Counted from the stretch's first letter, positions 1-9,730 are shown. The stretch: DNA of 32,700 nucleotides from Staphylococcus simulans (GCF_002994445.1 NZ_MRZJ01000017.1:1-32700); one strand, 5' to 3'. The notes: generated from the letters alone by a model not told the origin. A program made the numbers and translations.

Positions 1-2161
1 TCAATTTGCCTTGAATTTCATCCTTAGCATCTGTCCAAATTTCAACGACAGCATTATAACGTTCTTCTTCAGTGATTAAACCACGGTTATATTGTTTTTG
101 AACACGTTCAACTAATTTTTCGTGTTCGTCTAAGATTTCTTGTTTATCCGGTAATACCACAATGTCAGATACACCAACAGTGATACCTGCTTTAGAAGAG
201 AATTTGAAACCTAAGTCTTTCATACGGTCAAGCATCATAGAAGTATCAGTAATGCTGAAGCGATTGAACACTTCTGCGATGATATTTCCTAAGAATTTTT
301 TGTTGAACGGATCAACAAGTTCTTGTTCTTCAAAGTATGCTTTCAAGCCGCCTTCGCCTAATTCGCTCGCGCTGACGAAGTATTTATCAGGTGTTTTGTC
401 TTCTAAGTTTGTTTGTGATGGTTCATTAATGTAAGCAAATGAATCCGGAATAATTTCGTTGAAGATTACTTTACCAACTGTTGTTGTAAGAATCTTACTG
501 TTTTGTTCTTCTGTGAACGTAGGGTTATGGAATGAACCTGCGTGTACACCGATACGTGTATGCAAGTGTACGTAACCGTTTTGGTAAGCTTTCAAGACTT
601 CATTAGCGTCATTGAAGATAGCTCCTGTATTCACAGCATCTTCACGCTCTAAAGTAAGGTAATAGTTACCAAGTACCATATCTTGTGATGGTGTAACAAC
701 TGGTTTACCGTCTTTAGGGTTCAAGATGTTTTGTGCTGCAAGCATCAACATACGTGCTTCTGCTTGTGCTTCTTTAGATAAAGGTACGTGAACAGCCATT
801 TGGTCACCATCGAAGTCAGCGTTGTACGCTGTTGTAACCAATGGGTGCAGACGAATCGCACGGCCTTCAACCAATGTTGGTTCGAAAGCTTGGATACCTA
901 ATCTGTGAAGTGTAGGCGCACGGTTTAAAAGTACTGGGTGTTCTCTGATTACATCTTCTAAAACATCCCATACTTCATCTTCCATACGTTCGATTTTACT
1001 TTTCGCATTTTTGATGTTTGTTGCGATTTCGCGTTGAACTAATTCTTTCATTACGAAAGGTTTGAATAATTCTAACGCCATTTCTTTAGGTAATCCGCAT
1101 TGGTACATTTTCAAGCTTGGACCAACAGCGATAACTGAACGACCAGAGTAGTCAACACGTTTACCTAATAAGTTTTGACGGAAACGACCTTGTTTACCTT
1201 TCAACATGTGTGAAAGTGATTTTAATGGACGGTTACCCGGACCAGTAACTGGACGACCGCGACGACCGTTATCGATTAATGCGTCTACTGCTTCTTGCAG
1301 CATACGTTTTTCGTTTTGAACGATGATGCCAGGTGCACCTAAATCTAATAAACGTTTCAAACGGTTGTTACGGTTGATGACACGACGGTATAAGTCGTTT
1401 AAGTCACTTGTCGCAAAACGTCCGCCGTCTAATTGAACCATTGGACGGATTTCTGGCGGGATAATCGGAAGTACATCCAAAATCATCCATGAAGGTTCGT
1501 TACCAGAGTTTCTGAATGATTCAACTACTTCTAAACGTTTGATTGCACGTGTCAATCTTTGGCCAGTAGCTGACTCTAATTCAGTACGCAACTCTTTCAA
1601 CTCTTCATCCAAGTCAATTTCTGCTAATAGGTCTTTGATACCTTCAGCACCCATTTTTGCTACGAATTGACCAGGGAATTTGTCATAGTAATCTCTGTAT
1701 TCTGCTTCTGAAAGCAATGATTTTTTCTCAAGACCTGTTGGGCCTGGATCAACCACAACATAAGATGCGAAGTAAATGACTTCTTCTAATGATCTTGGAG
1801 ACATATCTAATAATAGACCCATACGGCTTGGGATACCTTTGAAGTACCAAATGTGTGATACAGGTGCCGCAAGTTCAATATGGCCCATTCTTTCACGACG
1901 TACTTTTGATTTAGTTACTTCAACACCGCAACGGTCACAAACCATACCTTTATAACGTACACGTTTGTACTTACCGCAACTACATTCCCAGTCTTTTGTA
2001 GGTCCGAAAATTCTTTCGCAGAACAAACCATCTTTTTCAGGTTTTAAAGTACGATAGTTGATTGTTTCAGGTTTCTTAACTTCACCGTATGACCATGAAC
2101 GAATCTTTTCAGGTGAAGCAAGGCCGATTTTCATATAATGGAAATTATTTACATCAATCAA
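1..2161 (-). CDS. rpoC: RNA polymerase subunit beta-prime, 5' part (cut by window edge)
   Basis: Beta-prime subunit of the core RNA polymerase, carrying the catalytic magnesium site. About 720 N-terminal residues are present and the gene runs off the left edge. The N-terminal zinc ribbon is visible (CSCGKYKR, then CDRCG), as is the catalytic NADFDGDQ motif near residue 450. The start is TTG: AAGGAGG lies just upstream and the next residues are [12 protein letters not shown], which matches the staphylococcal protein. The later in-frame ATG (residue 10) would lose conserved sequence and has no ribosome binding site. It follows rpoB after 170 bases, presumably in the same transcript. The Shine-Dalgarno and start codon can fold into a short hairpin, listed separately. 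Confidence 0.98.
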   Translation of the reverse strand, partial: MIDVNNFHYMKIGLASPEKIRSWSYGEVKKPETINYRTLKPEKDGLFCERIFGPTKDWECSCGKYKRVRYKGMVCDRCGVEVTKSKVRRERMGHIELAAPVSHIWYFKGIPSRMGLLLDMSPRSLEEVIYFASYVVVDPGPTGLEKKSLLSEAEYRDYYDKFPGQFVAKMGAEGIKDLLAEIDLDEELKELRTELESATGQRLTRAIKRLEVVESFRNSGNEPSWMILDVLPIIPPEIRPMVQLDGGRFATSDLNDLYRRVINRNNRLKRLLDLGAPGIIVQNEKRMLQEAVDALIDNGRRGRPVTGPGNRPLKSLSHMLKGKQGRFRQNLLGKRVDYSGRSVIAVGPSLKMYQCGLPKEMALELFKPFVMKELVQREIATNIKNAKSKIERMEDEVWDVLEDVIREHPVLLNRAPTLHRLGIQAFEPTLVEGRAIRLHPLVTTAYNADFDGDQMAVHVPLSKEAQAEARMLMLAAQNILNPKDGKPVVTPSQDMVLGNYYLTLEREDAVNTGAIFNDANEVLKAYQNGYVHLHTRIGVHAGSFHNPTFTEEQNSKILTTTVGKVIFNEIIPDSFAYINEPSQTNLEDKTPDKYFVSASELGEGGLKAYFEEQELVDPFNKKFLGNIIAEVFNRFSITDTSMMLDRMKDLGFKFSSKAGITVGVSDIVVLPDKQEILDEHEKLVERVQKQYNRGLITEEERYNAVVEIWTDAKDEIQGKL

Positions 2162-2176
2162 GGAGCCTACCTCCTT
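2160..2176 (-). promoter_or_regulatory. Hairpin covering the rpoC ribosome binding site and start codon
   Basis: On the minus strand AAGGAG (2176-2171) is complementary to CTCCTT (2165-2160), with loop GTAGG. The stem uses the whole core Shine-Dalgarno on one side and the first two bases of the TTG start on the other. The complementarity is seen directly. A role in tuning beta-prime translation is inference. Confidence 0.45.
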
Positions 2177-2239
2177 CAATTTAGATTAGCTGTGCTATTT
2201 GATTGATAAATGATCAATAAATTGAAAAATATTAAAGGT

Positions 2240-2271
2240 GCATAAAGGCAATGCAGTACATTGCCTAATGC
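2240..2271 (-). other. Strong hairpin in the rpoB-rpoC spacer
   Basis: Stem AGGCAATG / CATTGCCT with a five-base loop, extended by an outer GCAT / ATGC. No U-run follows it in the direction of transcription, so it is not an obvious terminator. It could be an RNA processing or stability element between the beta and beta-prime cistrons. The rest of the 170-base spacer is AT-rich and otherwise featureless. Confidence 0.5.
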
Positions 2272-2331
2272 TGCCTTATGATATTTGAATTTTAAACATT
2301 ACGCTATTTGCTTATTGAACATTGAAATATA

Positions 2332-5300
2332 TTAGTCAGTGATTTCTTTTTGAGATTCAGGGATTGAAGATTGTTGGATGTTCACTTTATGTTCGTTCAC
2401 ATCATCATCATCCATATCTGACATTTCAATTTCTTTATCATCTTCATCCATGACTTTAACATCAAGACCTAAACTTTGTAATTCTTTCATCAATACGCGG
2501 AATGATTCCGGAACACTTGGTCTAGAGATGTTTTCACCTTTAACGATCGCTTCATAAGTTTTTACACGACCTACAGTGTCATCAGATTTGTAAGTTAGGA
2601 TTTCTTGCAATGTGTATGCAGCACCATATGCTTCAAGTGCCCATACCTCCATCTCACCGAAACGTTGTCCACCGAATTGAGCTTTACCGCCAAGTGGTTG
2701 TTGTGTAACAAGTGAGTATGGTCCAGTTGAACGCGCATGTAATTTGTCGTCAACCATGTGTGCAAGTTTCAACATGTACATTACACCAACAGAAATACGG
2801 TTATCGAATGGTTCGCCTGTACGTCCATCATACAATACAGTTTTACCATCTCTTGCCATACCTGCTTCTTCGATTGTAGACCAAACATCATCATCGTTGG
2901 CACCATCGAATACTGGTGATGCGACATGAATACCTAAGTTTTTAGCCGCCATACCTAAGTGCAATTCAAGTACTTGTCCGATGTTCATACGTGATGGTAC
3001 ACCTAATGGGTTTAACATGATGTCAATAGGTGTTCCGTCTGGTAAGTAAGGCATATCTTCTTCAGGAACAATCTTAGAGATAACACCTTTGTTACCGTGA
3101 CGACCGCACATTTTATCCCCAACGTGGATTTTACGTTTTTGAACGATGTAAACACGTACAAGTTGGTTTACACCTGGAGATAATGAATCGTCGCCGTCTT
3201 CGCGGTTGAAGACTTTAACATCTAAAACAATACCGCCTGCACCATGTGGTACACGTAATGAAGTATCGCGGACTTCACGTGCTTTTTCACCAAAGATTGC
3301 ATGTAATAAGCGTTCTTCAGCAGTTAATTCAGTGACACCTTTAGGTGTTACTTTACCAACTAAGATGTCGCCATCTTTAACTTCTGCACCTACATAAACA
3401 ATACCGCGTTCATCTAGGTTTTTAAGTGCGCTTTCTGCAACGTTCGGGATATCACGTGTGATTTCTTCAGGTCCTAATTTTGTATCACGTGCTTCTGATT
3501 CATATTCTTCGATATGAATTGAAGTGTAAACGTCGTCTTTAACAAGACGTTCACTCATGATTACAGCATCCTCGTAGTTATAACCGTCCCATGTCATGAA
3601 ACCTACAACTACGTTGCGTCCAAGTGCCATCTCGCCAAGTTCCATAGAAGGACCGTCAGCTAAGATTTCGCCTTGTGATACAACATCTCCGACTTTAACA
3701 ATCGGACGTTGGTTATAACATGTACCTGAGTTAGAACGTTTGAATTTAGCTAATCTATACGTATCTACTTCGCCATCATATTCTTGACCATCTTCTTCAA
3801 TGATACGGCGAACTTTAATTTCGTTTGATTCAACATGTTCAACACGACCGAAATGTCTGTTGATAACTGCAGCACCTGAGTCGCGTGCAGCAACATGTTC
3901 CATACCTGTACCTACAAATGGAGATTCAGGGTTCATCAATGGTACCGCTTGACGCTGCATGTTCGCACCCATTAACGCACGGTTAGAGTCATCGTTTTCT
4001 AAGAATGGGATACATGCTGTCGCAGCAGAAACAACTTGTTTAGGAGAAACGTCCATGTAGTCCATTTTCTCTCTATCCATAGTTGTGTTGTTACCACGGA
4101 AACGACAAACGATTTCTTCGTCTAAGAAATGACCTTCGTCATCTAAACGAGAGTTCGCTTGGGCAACGACATAACTGTCTTCTTCATCAGCAGTTAAGTA
4201 ATCGATTTGATCCGTTACCGCATTTTTGTCATGGTCTACTTTACGATATGGTGTTTCGATAAATCCGAATTCGTTAACACGTGCATAACTTGATAACGAG
4301 TTGATTAAACCAATGTTCGGACCCTCTGGTGTCTCGATTGGACACATACGGCCATAGTGAGAATAGTGCACGTCACGTACTTCCATTTGGGCACGTTCAC
4401 GTGTTAAACCACCAGGTCCTAATGCAGATAAACGACGTTTGTGTGTTAATTCTGCTAATGGGTTCGCTTGGTCCATGAATTGTGATAATTGAGAGCTTCC
4501 AAAGAATTCTTTGATAGATGCAATTACCGGACGAATGTTGATTAATTGCTGTGGTGTAATTGAATCAGTGTCTTGGATAGACATTCTTTCACGTACCACA
4601 CGTTCCATTCTTGAAAGACCGATTCTGAATTGGTTTTGCAATAATTCGCCTACTGAACGTAAACGACGGTTGCCTAAGTGGTCAATATCGTCAGTTTGAC
4701 CTACACCATACAATAAGTTGAAGAAGTAAGACATTGAAGCAACAATATCAGCCGGTGTAATGCATTTAACCTCTGAATCAGGGAATGCGTTGCCGATTAC
4801 TGTTGTTGTACGGCCTTCTTCATCGTTAGGTACATAGATTTTAATTGATTGTGTTTCAACAGGTTCGTTAACGATGCTGTCATCTAATTCATCTACTTCG
4901 ATGTTTGCATTAGATTCTAAAACATCCATAATTTCGTCTAGTTTACGACGGTCTAAAACTGTGCCTTCTTCAGCAACAATTTCACCTGTTTCAGTATTAA
5001 CAATCGGTTCAGCCAATTTTTGGTTGAATAAACGATGTTTTAAATGAAGTTTTTTATTCATTTTATAGCGACCAACACTTGCTAAATCATAGCGTTTTGG
5101 ATCGAAGAAACGAGAATAAAGCAAGCTTTTCGCGTTTTCTACTGTAGGTGGTTCGCCAGGGCGTAAACGTTCGTAAATTTCTAATAAAGCTTGATCAGTA
5201 TTTTCAGTACTGTCTTTTTCTAATGTGTTGCGCAAGTATTCATTATCGCCTAATAAATCAATAATTGATTGATCAGTTGAATAGCCTAGCGCGCGTAATA

Positions 5301-5883
5301 ATATAGTTAACGGTAATTTTCTTGTTCTGTCGATACGCACATAAACAATATCTTTTGCATCAGTTTCAAACTCTAACCAAGCACCACGGTTAGGAATAAC
5401 TGTTGCATCATAGTTTTCGCGACCGTTTTTATCTATTTTTTCATTGAAGTATACGGATGGAGAACGTACTAATTGCGAAACAATAACACGTTCCGCACCA
5501 TTAATTACGAAAGTACCAGTATCTGTCATTAATGGGAAATCACCCATAAAGACTTCTTGGTCTTTCACTTCTCCTGTTTCTTTGTTAATAAGACGCACTT
5601 TGACACGAAGAGGTGCAGCATAAGTTGCGTCGCGGTTCTTAGATTCCTCTAAATCGTATTTCGGTTCACCCAATCTATAATCTACAAATTCTAAAGAAAG
5701 GTTGCCTGTGAAGTCTTCGATTGGAGAAATGTCTCTAAACATTTCTAATAAGCCTTCTTTTAAGAACCATTCATAAGATTTAGTTTGAATTTCAATAAGG
5801 TTTGGTAATTCTAAAACCTCAGAAATTCTCGCGTAATTTCTACGTTTACGATGTCTTCCATATTGGACAAATTTACCTGCCAA
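2332..5883 (-). CDS. rpoB: RNA polymerase subunit beta
   Basis: Beta subunit of core RNA polymerase, 1183 residues, the same length as the S. aureus protein and colinear with it. The rifampicin region is intact and of wild type ([20 protein letters not shown], then RLSALGPGG), so the sequence predicts a rifampicin-sensitive enzyme. The conserved GHGNKG-type segment [15 protein letters not shown] and the C-terminal [19 protein letters not shown] are present. The start is TTG, preceded by GAGGGGTG. No upstream ATG is in frame. It has its own strong promoter and a roughly 180-base leader, and rpoC follows downstream. Confidence 0.99.
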   Translation of the reverse strand: MAGKFVQYGRHRKRRNYARISEVLELPNLIEIQTKSYEWFLKEGLLEMFRDISPIEDFTGNLSLEFVDYRLGEPKYDLEESKNRDATYAAPLRVKVRLINKETGEVKDQEVFMGDFPLMTDTGTFVINGAERVIVSQLVRSPSVYFNEKIDKNGRENYDATVIPNRGAWLEFETDAKDIVYVRIDRTRKLPLTILLRALGYSTDQSIIDLLGDNEYLRNTLEKDSTENTDQALLEIYERLRPGEPPTVENAKSLLYSRFFDPKRYDLASVGRYKMNKKLHLKHRLFNQKLAEPIVNTETGEIVAEEGTVLDRRKLDEIMDVLESNANIEVDELDDSIVNEPVETQSIKIYVPNDEEGRTTTVIGNAFPDSEVKCITPADIVASMSYFFNLLYGVGQTDDIDHLGNRRLRSVGELLQNQFRIGLSRMERVVRERMSIQDTDSITPQQLINIRPVIASIKEFFGSSQLSQFMDQANPLAELTHKRRLSALGPGGLTRERAQMEVRDVHYSHYGRMCPIETPEGPNIGLINSLSSYARVNEFGFIETPYRKVDHDKNAVTDQIDYLTADEEDSYVVAQANSRLDDEGHFLDEEIVCRFRGNNTTMDREKMDYMDVSPKQVVSAATACIPFLENDDSNRALMGANMQRQAVPLMNPESPFVGTGMEHVAARDSGAAVINRHFGRVEHVESNEIKVRRIIEEDGQEYDGEVDTYRLAKFKRSNSGTCYNQRPIVKVGDVVSQGEILADGPSMELGEMALGRNVVVGFMTWDGYNYEDAVIMSERLVKDDVYTSIHIEEYESEARDTKLGPEEITRDIPNVAESALKNLDERGIVYVGAEVKDGDILVGKVTPKGVTELTAEERLLHAIFGEKAREVRDTSLRVPHGAGGIVLDVKVFNREDGDDSLSPGVNQLVRVYIVQKRKIHVGDKMCGRHGNKGVISKIVPEEDMPYLPDGTPIDIMLNPLGVPSRMNIGQVLELHLGMAAKNLGIHVASPVFDGANDDDVWSTIEEAGMARDGKTVLYDGRTGEPFDNRISVGVMYMLKLAHMVDDKLHARSTGPYSLVTQQPLGGKAQFGGQRFGEMEVWALEAYGAAYTLQEILTYKSDDTVGRVKTYEAIVKGENISRPSVPESFRVLMKELQSLGLDVKVMDEDDKEIEMSDMDDDDVNEHKVNIQQSSIPESQKEITD

Positions 5884-5956
5884 ACAGATTCACCCCTCAA
5901 AAATTGTTCGAATGTCTCTTACATTATAAAATAAACAAAACGGTAACAAGACAAAA

Positions 5957-5991
5957 AGAAAACGGCAGCACACCCGATGACACCATTTTCT
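5957..5991 (-). terminator. Terminator-like hairpin in the rpoB leader (possible attenuator)
   Basis: On the minus strand AGAAAATGG (5991-5983) pairs with CCGTTTTCT (5965-5957) across a 17-base loop and is followed by a short U-run. It lies inside the rpoB 5' leader, downstream of the promoter and about 70 bases before the start codon, where a terminator would act as an attenuator. One pair is a G-U wobble. Folding and function are inferred. Confidence 0.45.
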
Positions 5992-6072
5992 ATTCTGTGT
6001 TATTAAAGATTTACTTTGTTATTTTATACGTAAAAGTACACACTTCTTGAACATAAATTTTTACATTCTATA

Positions 6073-6101
6073 ACTATATCAGAAACTCATATGGTTGTCA
6101 A
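6073..6101 (-). promoter_or_regulatory. rpoB promoter
   Basis: Minus-strand -35 TTGACA (6101-6096) and -10 TATAGT (6078-6073) with a 17-base spacer, a near-consensus housekeeping promoter. It lies at the 3' end of the upstream methyltransferase gene, which ends just before it. The predicted transcript starts near 6066, giving a leader of about 180 bases. Confidence 0.85.
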
Positions 6102-6104
6102 TGG

Positions 6105-6710
6105 TTAACGCTTGCTTTTTAAAATATAATACCCTTTCTCTTTAGTCAGGGTTTCAACGTTCCCAAAAACAGCTTCCATTTTCTTTTTCGCTGAAGGCAT
6201 GCCTTGTTTCTTTTGAATCACAACATACAACTCGCCGTCTGCCTTCAACTTCTCATATGCATCTTCTAAAATACCATGGACCACTGACTTTCCTGCCCTG
6301 ATTGGCGGATTCGTCACAACCATGTCGCATGAATTGTCCTGAACTTCAGCTAAACCATCGCTCTCTAAAATAGTGACATTATCAATATGGTTCTTTTCAC
6401 TATTTTCTTTTGCTAGATCCAGTGCACGGTGGTTCACATCCAACATGATAATTTGATGATGCGGTGATACTTTTGCAATCATCAATCCGATTGGGCCATA
6501 GCCGCAGCCGACATCAACAATGGTTTTGCTCGGTCCTGGCGGATGTTCTTTTAAGAACGTACGCACAAGCAAATCCGAACCGAAGTCGATTTTTCCTTTT
6601 GAAAATACACCGGCATCTGTCACGAGATTCAATTCATTTTGATGATAATGGTATTTAAACGTCTCTTTATGACTTTCAACATTTGGATCCTTGTCATAAT
6701 AATGACTCAT
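6105..6710 (-). CDS. Class I SAM methyltransferase, RsmC/YbxB family
   Basis: 201-residue class I S-adenosylmethionine methyltransferase. The SAM-binding motif I reads VDVGCGYGPIGL (about residues 66-77), and the catalytic NPPIRAGK (about 134-141) is the signature of the RsmC/RlmG group that methylates guanine N2 in rRNA. By family, the target is probably 16S rRNA G1207, but that is inference. It is the conserved gene between rplL and rpoB in Bacillota (YbxB in B. subtilis). The start ATG has GAGGTG upstream. It lies beyond the terminator that follows rplL, so it is read through or has its own weak promoter. Confidence 0.88.
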   Translation of the reverse strand: MSHYYDKDPNVESHKETFKYHYHQNELNLVTDAGVFSKGKIDFGSDLLVRTFLKEHPPGPSKTIVDVGCGYGPIGLMIAKVSPHHQIIMLDVNHRALDLAKENSEKNHIDNVTILESDGLAEVQDNSCDMVVTNPPIRAGKSVVHGILEDAYEKLKADGELYVVIQKKQGMPSAKKKMEAVFGNVETLTKEKGYYILKSKR

Positions 6711-6862
6711 ACTTACACCTCATTGCTTCTCTTTAGAAATCATTTGAGCCTGTTTGTTTCATTCTAAATAAAGGCAAGCACACCCTTTACTCTAAGGATA
6801 CACATAACATCAGTGTTTTGCTATAAATACCTTTTATTCAAAATTGAACTGCACTCATTAGA

Positions 6863-6892
6863 AAAACCCCGTTAACTCAATAACGGGGTTTT
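6863..6892 (-). terminator. Intrinsic terminator after rplJ-rplL
   Basis: Perfect 12-base inverted repeat AAAACCCCGTTA / TAACGGGGTTTT with a six-base loop and T-runs on both sides. It is placed about 100 bases after the rplL stop codon and can act in either direction. Confidence 0.85.
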
Positions 6893-6914
6893 CATTTCTC
6901 AAAGAATTCAGGCT

Positions 6915-6931
6915 GTGAAACGATGTTTCAC
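6915..6931. repeat. Inverted repeat GTGAAAC-GAT-GTTTCAC
   Basis: Perfect seven-base inverted repeat with a three-base spacer, between the rplL stop codon and the terminator. It would form a small hairpin in the rplL 3' UTR. The half-sites resemble those of parS but in the opposite order, so it is not a parS site. Confidence 0.5.
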
Positions 6932-6994
6932 GATATTAACAATGGTAATTAGCCTCGTTCTCTTTTCATTTAGTTATTGGCTGTTTAAATAGAA

Positions 6995-7363
6995 TTATTT
7001 TAATTCTACAGTTGCGCCAACTTCTTCTAATGTTTCTTTAAGTTTTTCAGCTTCTTCTTTAGGTAAAGCTTCTTTGATTACTTTAGGAGCGTTGTCTACT
7101 AATTCTTTAGCGTCTTTTAATCCTAAGCCAGTTGCGTCTTTAACAGCTTTAACAACTTTGATTTTTGATGATCCAGCTGAAGTTAACTCAACATCAAATT
7201 CAGTTTTTTCTGCTGCTGCGTCTCCGCCGCCTGCTGCACCTGCTGCTGCTACTGGAGCTGCTGCAGTTACACCAAATTCTTCTTCGATTGCTTTTACTAA
7301 GTCATTTAATTCTAATACTGACATTTCTTTAATTGCTTCAATGATTTGTTCTTGATTAGCCAT
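6995..7363 (-). CDS. rplL: 50S ribosomal protein L7/L12
   Basis: Stalk protein bL12, 122 residues. It binds L10 as dimers and recruits translation factors to the ribosome. The N-terminal dimerisation domain (about 1-30), the Ala/Gly-rich hinge [14 protein letters not shown] (about 34-47) and the C-terminal factor-binding domain with [20 protein letters not shown] are all visible. The start ATG has GGAGG upstream. It is the second gene of the rplJ-rplL unit, whose expression is set by the L10 leader. Confidence 0.99.
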   Translation of the reverse strand: MANQEQIIEAIKEMSVLELNDLVKAIEEEFGVTAAAPVAAAGAAGGGDAAAEKTEFDVELTSAGSSKIKVVKAVKDATGLGLKDAKELVDNAPKVIKEALPKEEAEKLKETLEEVGATVELK

Positions 7364-7407
7364 TATATATTTCCTCCATTTTTTAAATAATTATTTGTGC
7401 GTACTGA

Positions 7408-7911
7408 TTATTCAGCGCTTTCTTCTTCTTTTGATTCGCCAACTGCTTTAACTGCATAAGCGAAGTTGCGTACAGGAGCTTGTAATACAGAAAGTAACAT
7501 AGATACAAGACCGTCGTGAGATGGTAAAGAACCAACAGTTTTAACTTCTTCTGCTGAGATAACACTACCGTCCATCACGCCTGTTTTAATTTCTAAAGCT
7601 TCGTGTTCTTTAGCAAATCCAGCGATAACTTTTGCAGGAGCAACTACGTCTTCAGTAGCTGTTGCAATAGCAGTAGGACCTACTAAGAATTCGTCAATAC
7701 CTTCAATTCCCGCTTGTTCTGCAGCACGACGTAACATAGTGTTTTTGTAAACTTTGTACTCAACACCTGCTTCACGTAATTGTTTACGTAATTCAGTTAC
7801 TTCAGCTACTGTTAAACCACGGTAATTTACGATTACTGTTGAAACAGAATTTTTAAGTTGATCAGCGATTTGGTCAACTAATTGTTTTTTAGCTTCAATA
7901 ATTCCAGACAT
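7408..7911 (-). CDS. rplJ: 50S ribosomal protein L10
   Basis: uL10, 167 residues, the base of the L7/L12 stalk, bound to 23S rRNA near the L11 site. The N-terminal rRNA-binding domain contains [22 protein letters not shown], written here in two parts: [13 protein letters not shown] and TELRKQLRE. The C-terminal helix for L7/L12 dimers ends in an acidic KEEESAE. The start ATG has GGAGGTG upstream. The protein is expected to repress its own mRNA through the upstream leader. Confidence 0.99.
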   Translation of the reverse strand: MSGIIEAKKQLVDQIADQLKNSVSTVIVNYRGLTVAEVTELRKQLREAGVEYKVYKNTMLRRAAEQAGIEGIDEFLVGPTAIATATEDVVAPAKVIAGFAKEHEALEIKTGVMDGSVISAEEVKTVGSLPSHDGLVSMLLSVLQAPVRNFAYAVKAVGESKEEESAE

Positions 7912-8100
7912 TTAGACACCTCCATATAAATTTTGTTCGGTGCTTTTTATTTGAGCCTTACCCAATAAAAAAAGCACTTTCACCCCACGGCAAAAAGTGC
8001 TTGAAAGTTTCATAGTTCACGTTCAAGTCAATTTTAGCCTCGGTAGGATTATTATTTTAAGTTATTTCTAACTCCTACTGTCTTAGGTAAAATAATCACA
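7912..8100 (-). ncRNA. L10 leader (ribosomal protein autoregulatory RNA)
   Basis: The rplJ 5' leader carries the conserved L10-leader segments CCTAAGACAGTAGGAG (8087-8072) and CCTACCGAGGC (8046-8036), which form the L10-binding element. An intrinsic terminator follows before rplJ. In B. subtilis the L10-L12 complex binds such a leader and promotes termination. Here the parts are in the same order, with a dedicated promoter upstream. Confidence 0.85.
7972..8002 (-). terminator. Attenuator terminator of the L10 leader
   Basis: Minus-strand stem AAGCACTTT / AAAGTGCTT with a 13-base loop, followed by a seven-base T-run. It sits between the L10-binding element and the rplJ ribosome binding site, as expected for a leader attenuator. 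Confidence 0.85.
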
Positions 8101-8106
8101 TCAATA

Positions 8107-8135
8107 AATATAACTGTTACGATGTAATATGTCAA
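8107..8135 (-). promoter_or_regulatory. rplJ-rplL promoter
   Basis: Minus-strand -35 TTGACA (8135-8130) and -10 TATATT (8112-8107), spacer 17. It directly follows the T-run of the rplK-rplA terminator, so the two ribosomal units are separated by terminator and promoter placed back to back. Confidence 0.85.
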
Positions 8136-8150
8136 TATGTTTTAAAAAAA

Positions 8151-8227
8151 CTAGAGAAAATATTTTTAAAGTCTTGCAGATATGAATCTATACGATTGGC
8201 ACTGTGCAACTTTAGCATTTTCTCTAG
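8151..8227 (-). terminator. Long-stem terminator after rplA
   Basis: CTAGAGAAAAT (8227-8217) pairs perfectly with ATTTTCTCTAG (8161-8151), followed at once by seven T. The 55-base interior can itself pair, for example TTGCA with TGCAA and AAAGT with ACTTT, giving a branched or long extended hairpin instead of a short terminator loop. It ends the rplK-rplA transcript. Confidence 0.7.
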
Positions 8228-8247
8228 TTCTTAGTTTCATTTATATA

Positions 8248-8943
8248 TTAAAGTTTGAAGCTTGAAGTATCTACTTTAACACCAGGGCCCATTGTAGTTG
8301 ACACTGCAACAGACTTGAAGTAAGTACCTTTAGCTGAAGCTGGTTTAGCTTTTGTCAAAACGTCTTGCAACGCTTTGAAGTTTTCAACTAAGTCTTCAGT
8401 ACTGAATGATACTTTACCGATTGAAGCGTGGACAATACCAGCTTTCTCAGCACGGTATTCTACTTTACCTGCTTTGATTTCTTCAACCGCTTTTTTAACG
8501 TCCATTGTTACTGTGCCAGTTTTAGGGTTAGGCATTAAACCTTTAGGTCCTAATACACGACCTAATTTACCAACTTCGCCCATCATGTCCGGTGTAGCTA
8601 CTACTACATCGAAATCGAACCAGCCTTGTTGGATTTTAGTTGCGTATTCTGATTCGCCTACGTAATCTGCGCCAGCTTCTTGAGCTTCAGTCGCTTTATC
8701 ACCTTTCGCGAATACTAATACACGTTGAGTTTTACCAGTTCCGTGCGGTAATACTACTGCACCACGGATTTGCTGGTCGTTTTTACGAGTATCGATACCT
8801 AAACGGAATGCTACTTCAACAGAAGCATCGAAGTTTGCAACGCTAGTTTCTTTAGCTAAGCTGATTGCATCTTCAACACCGTAATATTCATTACGGTCAA
8901 CTTTTTTAGCAGCTTCTAGATACTTTTTACCTTTTTTAGCCAT
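8248..8943 (-). CDS. rplA: 50S ribosomal protein L1
   Basis: uL1, 231 residues, of the mobile L1 stalk that helps release deacylated tRNA. It is also the translational repressor of the L11-L1 unit in many bacteria. The signatures MPNPKTGTV and GLMPNPK, and the N-terminal [15 protein letters not shown], are seen. The start ATG has AAAGGAGG upstream. A hairpin that mimics the L1 rRNA site lies just before that ribosome binding site. Confidence 0.99.
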   Translation of the reverse strand: MAKKGKKYLEAAKKVDRNEYYGVEDAISLAKETSVANFDASVEVAFRLGIDTRKNDQQIRGAVVLPHGTGKTQRVLVFAKGDKATEAQEAGADYVGESEYATKIQQGWFDFDVVVATPDMMGEVGKLGRVLGPKGLMPNPKTGTVTMDVKKAVEEIKAGKVEYRAEKAGIVHASIGKVSFSTEDLVENFKALQDVLTKAKPASAKGTYFKSVAVSTTMGPGVKVDTSSFKL

Positions 8944-8961
8944 TTATATTTTCCTCCTTTA

Positions 8962-8987
8962 GTGGTTTTAGCGGAATGTCCTCCCAC
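8962..8987 (-). promoter_or_regulatory. L1-binding mRNA hairpin before rplA
   Basis: Minus strand: GTGG, bulge GA, GG-ACATT-CC, asymmetric GCTAAAA, then CCAC. This has the layout of the L1 site in 23S rRNA helix 76-77 (GGTGG-GA-GGC ... CCACC). It ends next to the rplA Shine-Dalgarno, so L1 bound here could block ribosome entry. A second copy of the motif precedes rplK. The motif is visible, and the repressor role is inferred from known L1 autoregulation. Confidence 0.6.
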
Positions 8988-8990
8988 ATT

Positions 8991-9071
8991 ACTTGCTATC
9001 GCAAGTTAAGAGCAGATGACGCCATAATTGTTCGCAACATGTTTCATTGGATTCACTTATTTGTCATCTGC
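8991..9071 (-). repeat. Hairpins in the rplK-rplA spacer
   Basis: Two inverted repeats precede the L1-site hairpin: ACTTGC-GATA-GCAAGT (9006-8991), a six-pair stem with a GNRA-type tetraloop, and GCAGATGAC / GTCATCTGC (9071-9063 with 9020-9012). Together with the L1 site they make the 211-base spacer largely structured RNA. Confidence 0.5.
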
Positions 9072-9154
9072 CGCATTTGTTTCAAGTTTCTAATTGTTAT
9101 TCGTTTTCGTTTAATAAGTACTCAATTTGTATTGAGCTGCTTATAAGTACGCTA

Positions 9155-9577
9155 TTATTCTACAGTGATACCCATACTACGTGCAGTACCTTCGACAATA
9201 CGCATTGCCGCTTCAATATCTGCCGCGTTTAAGTCAGGCATTTTTGTTTCAGCGATTTCACGTACTTGATCTTTAGTTACTGTAGCAACTTTGTTTTTGT
9301 TAGGTTCACCAGAACCTTTGTCAACGCCAGCTGCTTTTTTAAGTAGTACTGGAGCCGGTGGAGTTTTTGTAATGAATGTAAATGAACGGTCTTCATATAC
9401 ACTGATTTCTACCGGAATGATTAAACCTGCTTGTTCTTGTGTTCTCGCGTTGAATTCTTTACAGAATCCCATAATGTTCACACCTGCTTGACCTAATGCT
9501 GGACCAACTGGTGGTGCTGGGTTCGCTTTACCTGCAGGAATTTGCAATTTAACTACTTTTTCTACTTTTTTAGCCAC
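9155..9577 (-). CDS. rplK: 50S ribosomal protein L11
   Basis: uL11, 140 residues, in the GTPase-associated centre with the thiostrepton site. The proline-rich N-terminal domain [20 protein letters not shown] and the rRNA-binding C-terminal domain are present. The start is the GTG before AKKVEKVV. It sits eight bases after AAGGAGG, and the product then has the usual length. An in-frame GTG three codons earlier overlaps the Shine-Dalgarno itself and cannot be the start. It has its own promoter and a roughly 105-base leader with an L1-type hairpin. rplA follows. Confidence 0.98.
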   Translation of the reverse strand: MAKKVEKVVKLQIPAGKANPAPPVGPALGQAGVNIMGFCKEFNARTQEQAGLIIPVEISVYEDRSFTFITKTPPAPVLLKKAAGVDKGSGEPNKNKVATVTKDQVREIAETKMPDLNAADIEAAMRIVEGTARSMGITVE

Positions 9578-9603
9578 GATGTGCACCTCCTTGATATCGT
9601 GAT

Positions 9604-9634
9604 GTGGTCACAGGGCTCAGTTTTGCCCTCCCAC
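9604..9634 (-). promoter_or_regulatory. L1-binding mRNA hairpin in the rplK leader
   Basis: Minus strand: GTGG, GA, GGGC-AAAACTGA-GCCC, TGTGA, CCAC. The paired GTGG/CCAC, the GA on one side and the purine-rich TGTGA on the other reproduce the 23S rRNA L1 site. It lies about 27 bases before the rplK start. A short hairpin CATTTCG-TCA-CGAAATG (9659-9643) lies just upstream. Confidence 0.65.
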
Positions 9635-9688
9635 TCTTAAAACATTTCGTGACGAAATGGCCGCCTTCTTCCAAAGCACGACCATAAT

Positions 9689-9717
9689 ATTATATCATTG
9701 AAAAAATGTAAAATCAA
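9689..9717 (-). promoter_or_regulatory. rplK-rplA promoter
   Basis: Minus-strand -35 TTGATT (9717-9712) and consensus -10 TATAAT (9694-9689), spacer 17, placed just after the nusG stop codon. Confidence 0.85.
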
Positions 9718-9730
9718 TACCTGAATTGCA

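Noticed and set aside
4440..4520. Possible rifampicin-resistance changes in rpoB
   Set aside because: The cluster reads as wild type at all positions I could compare from memory.
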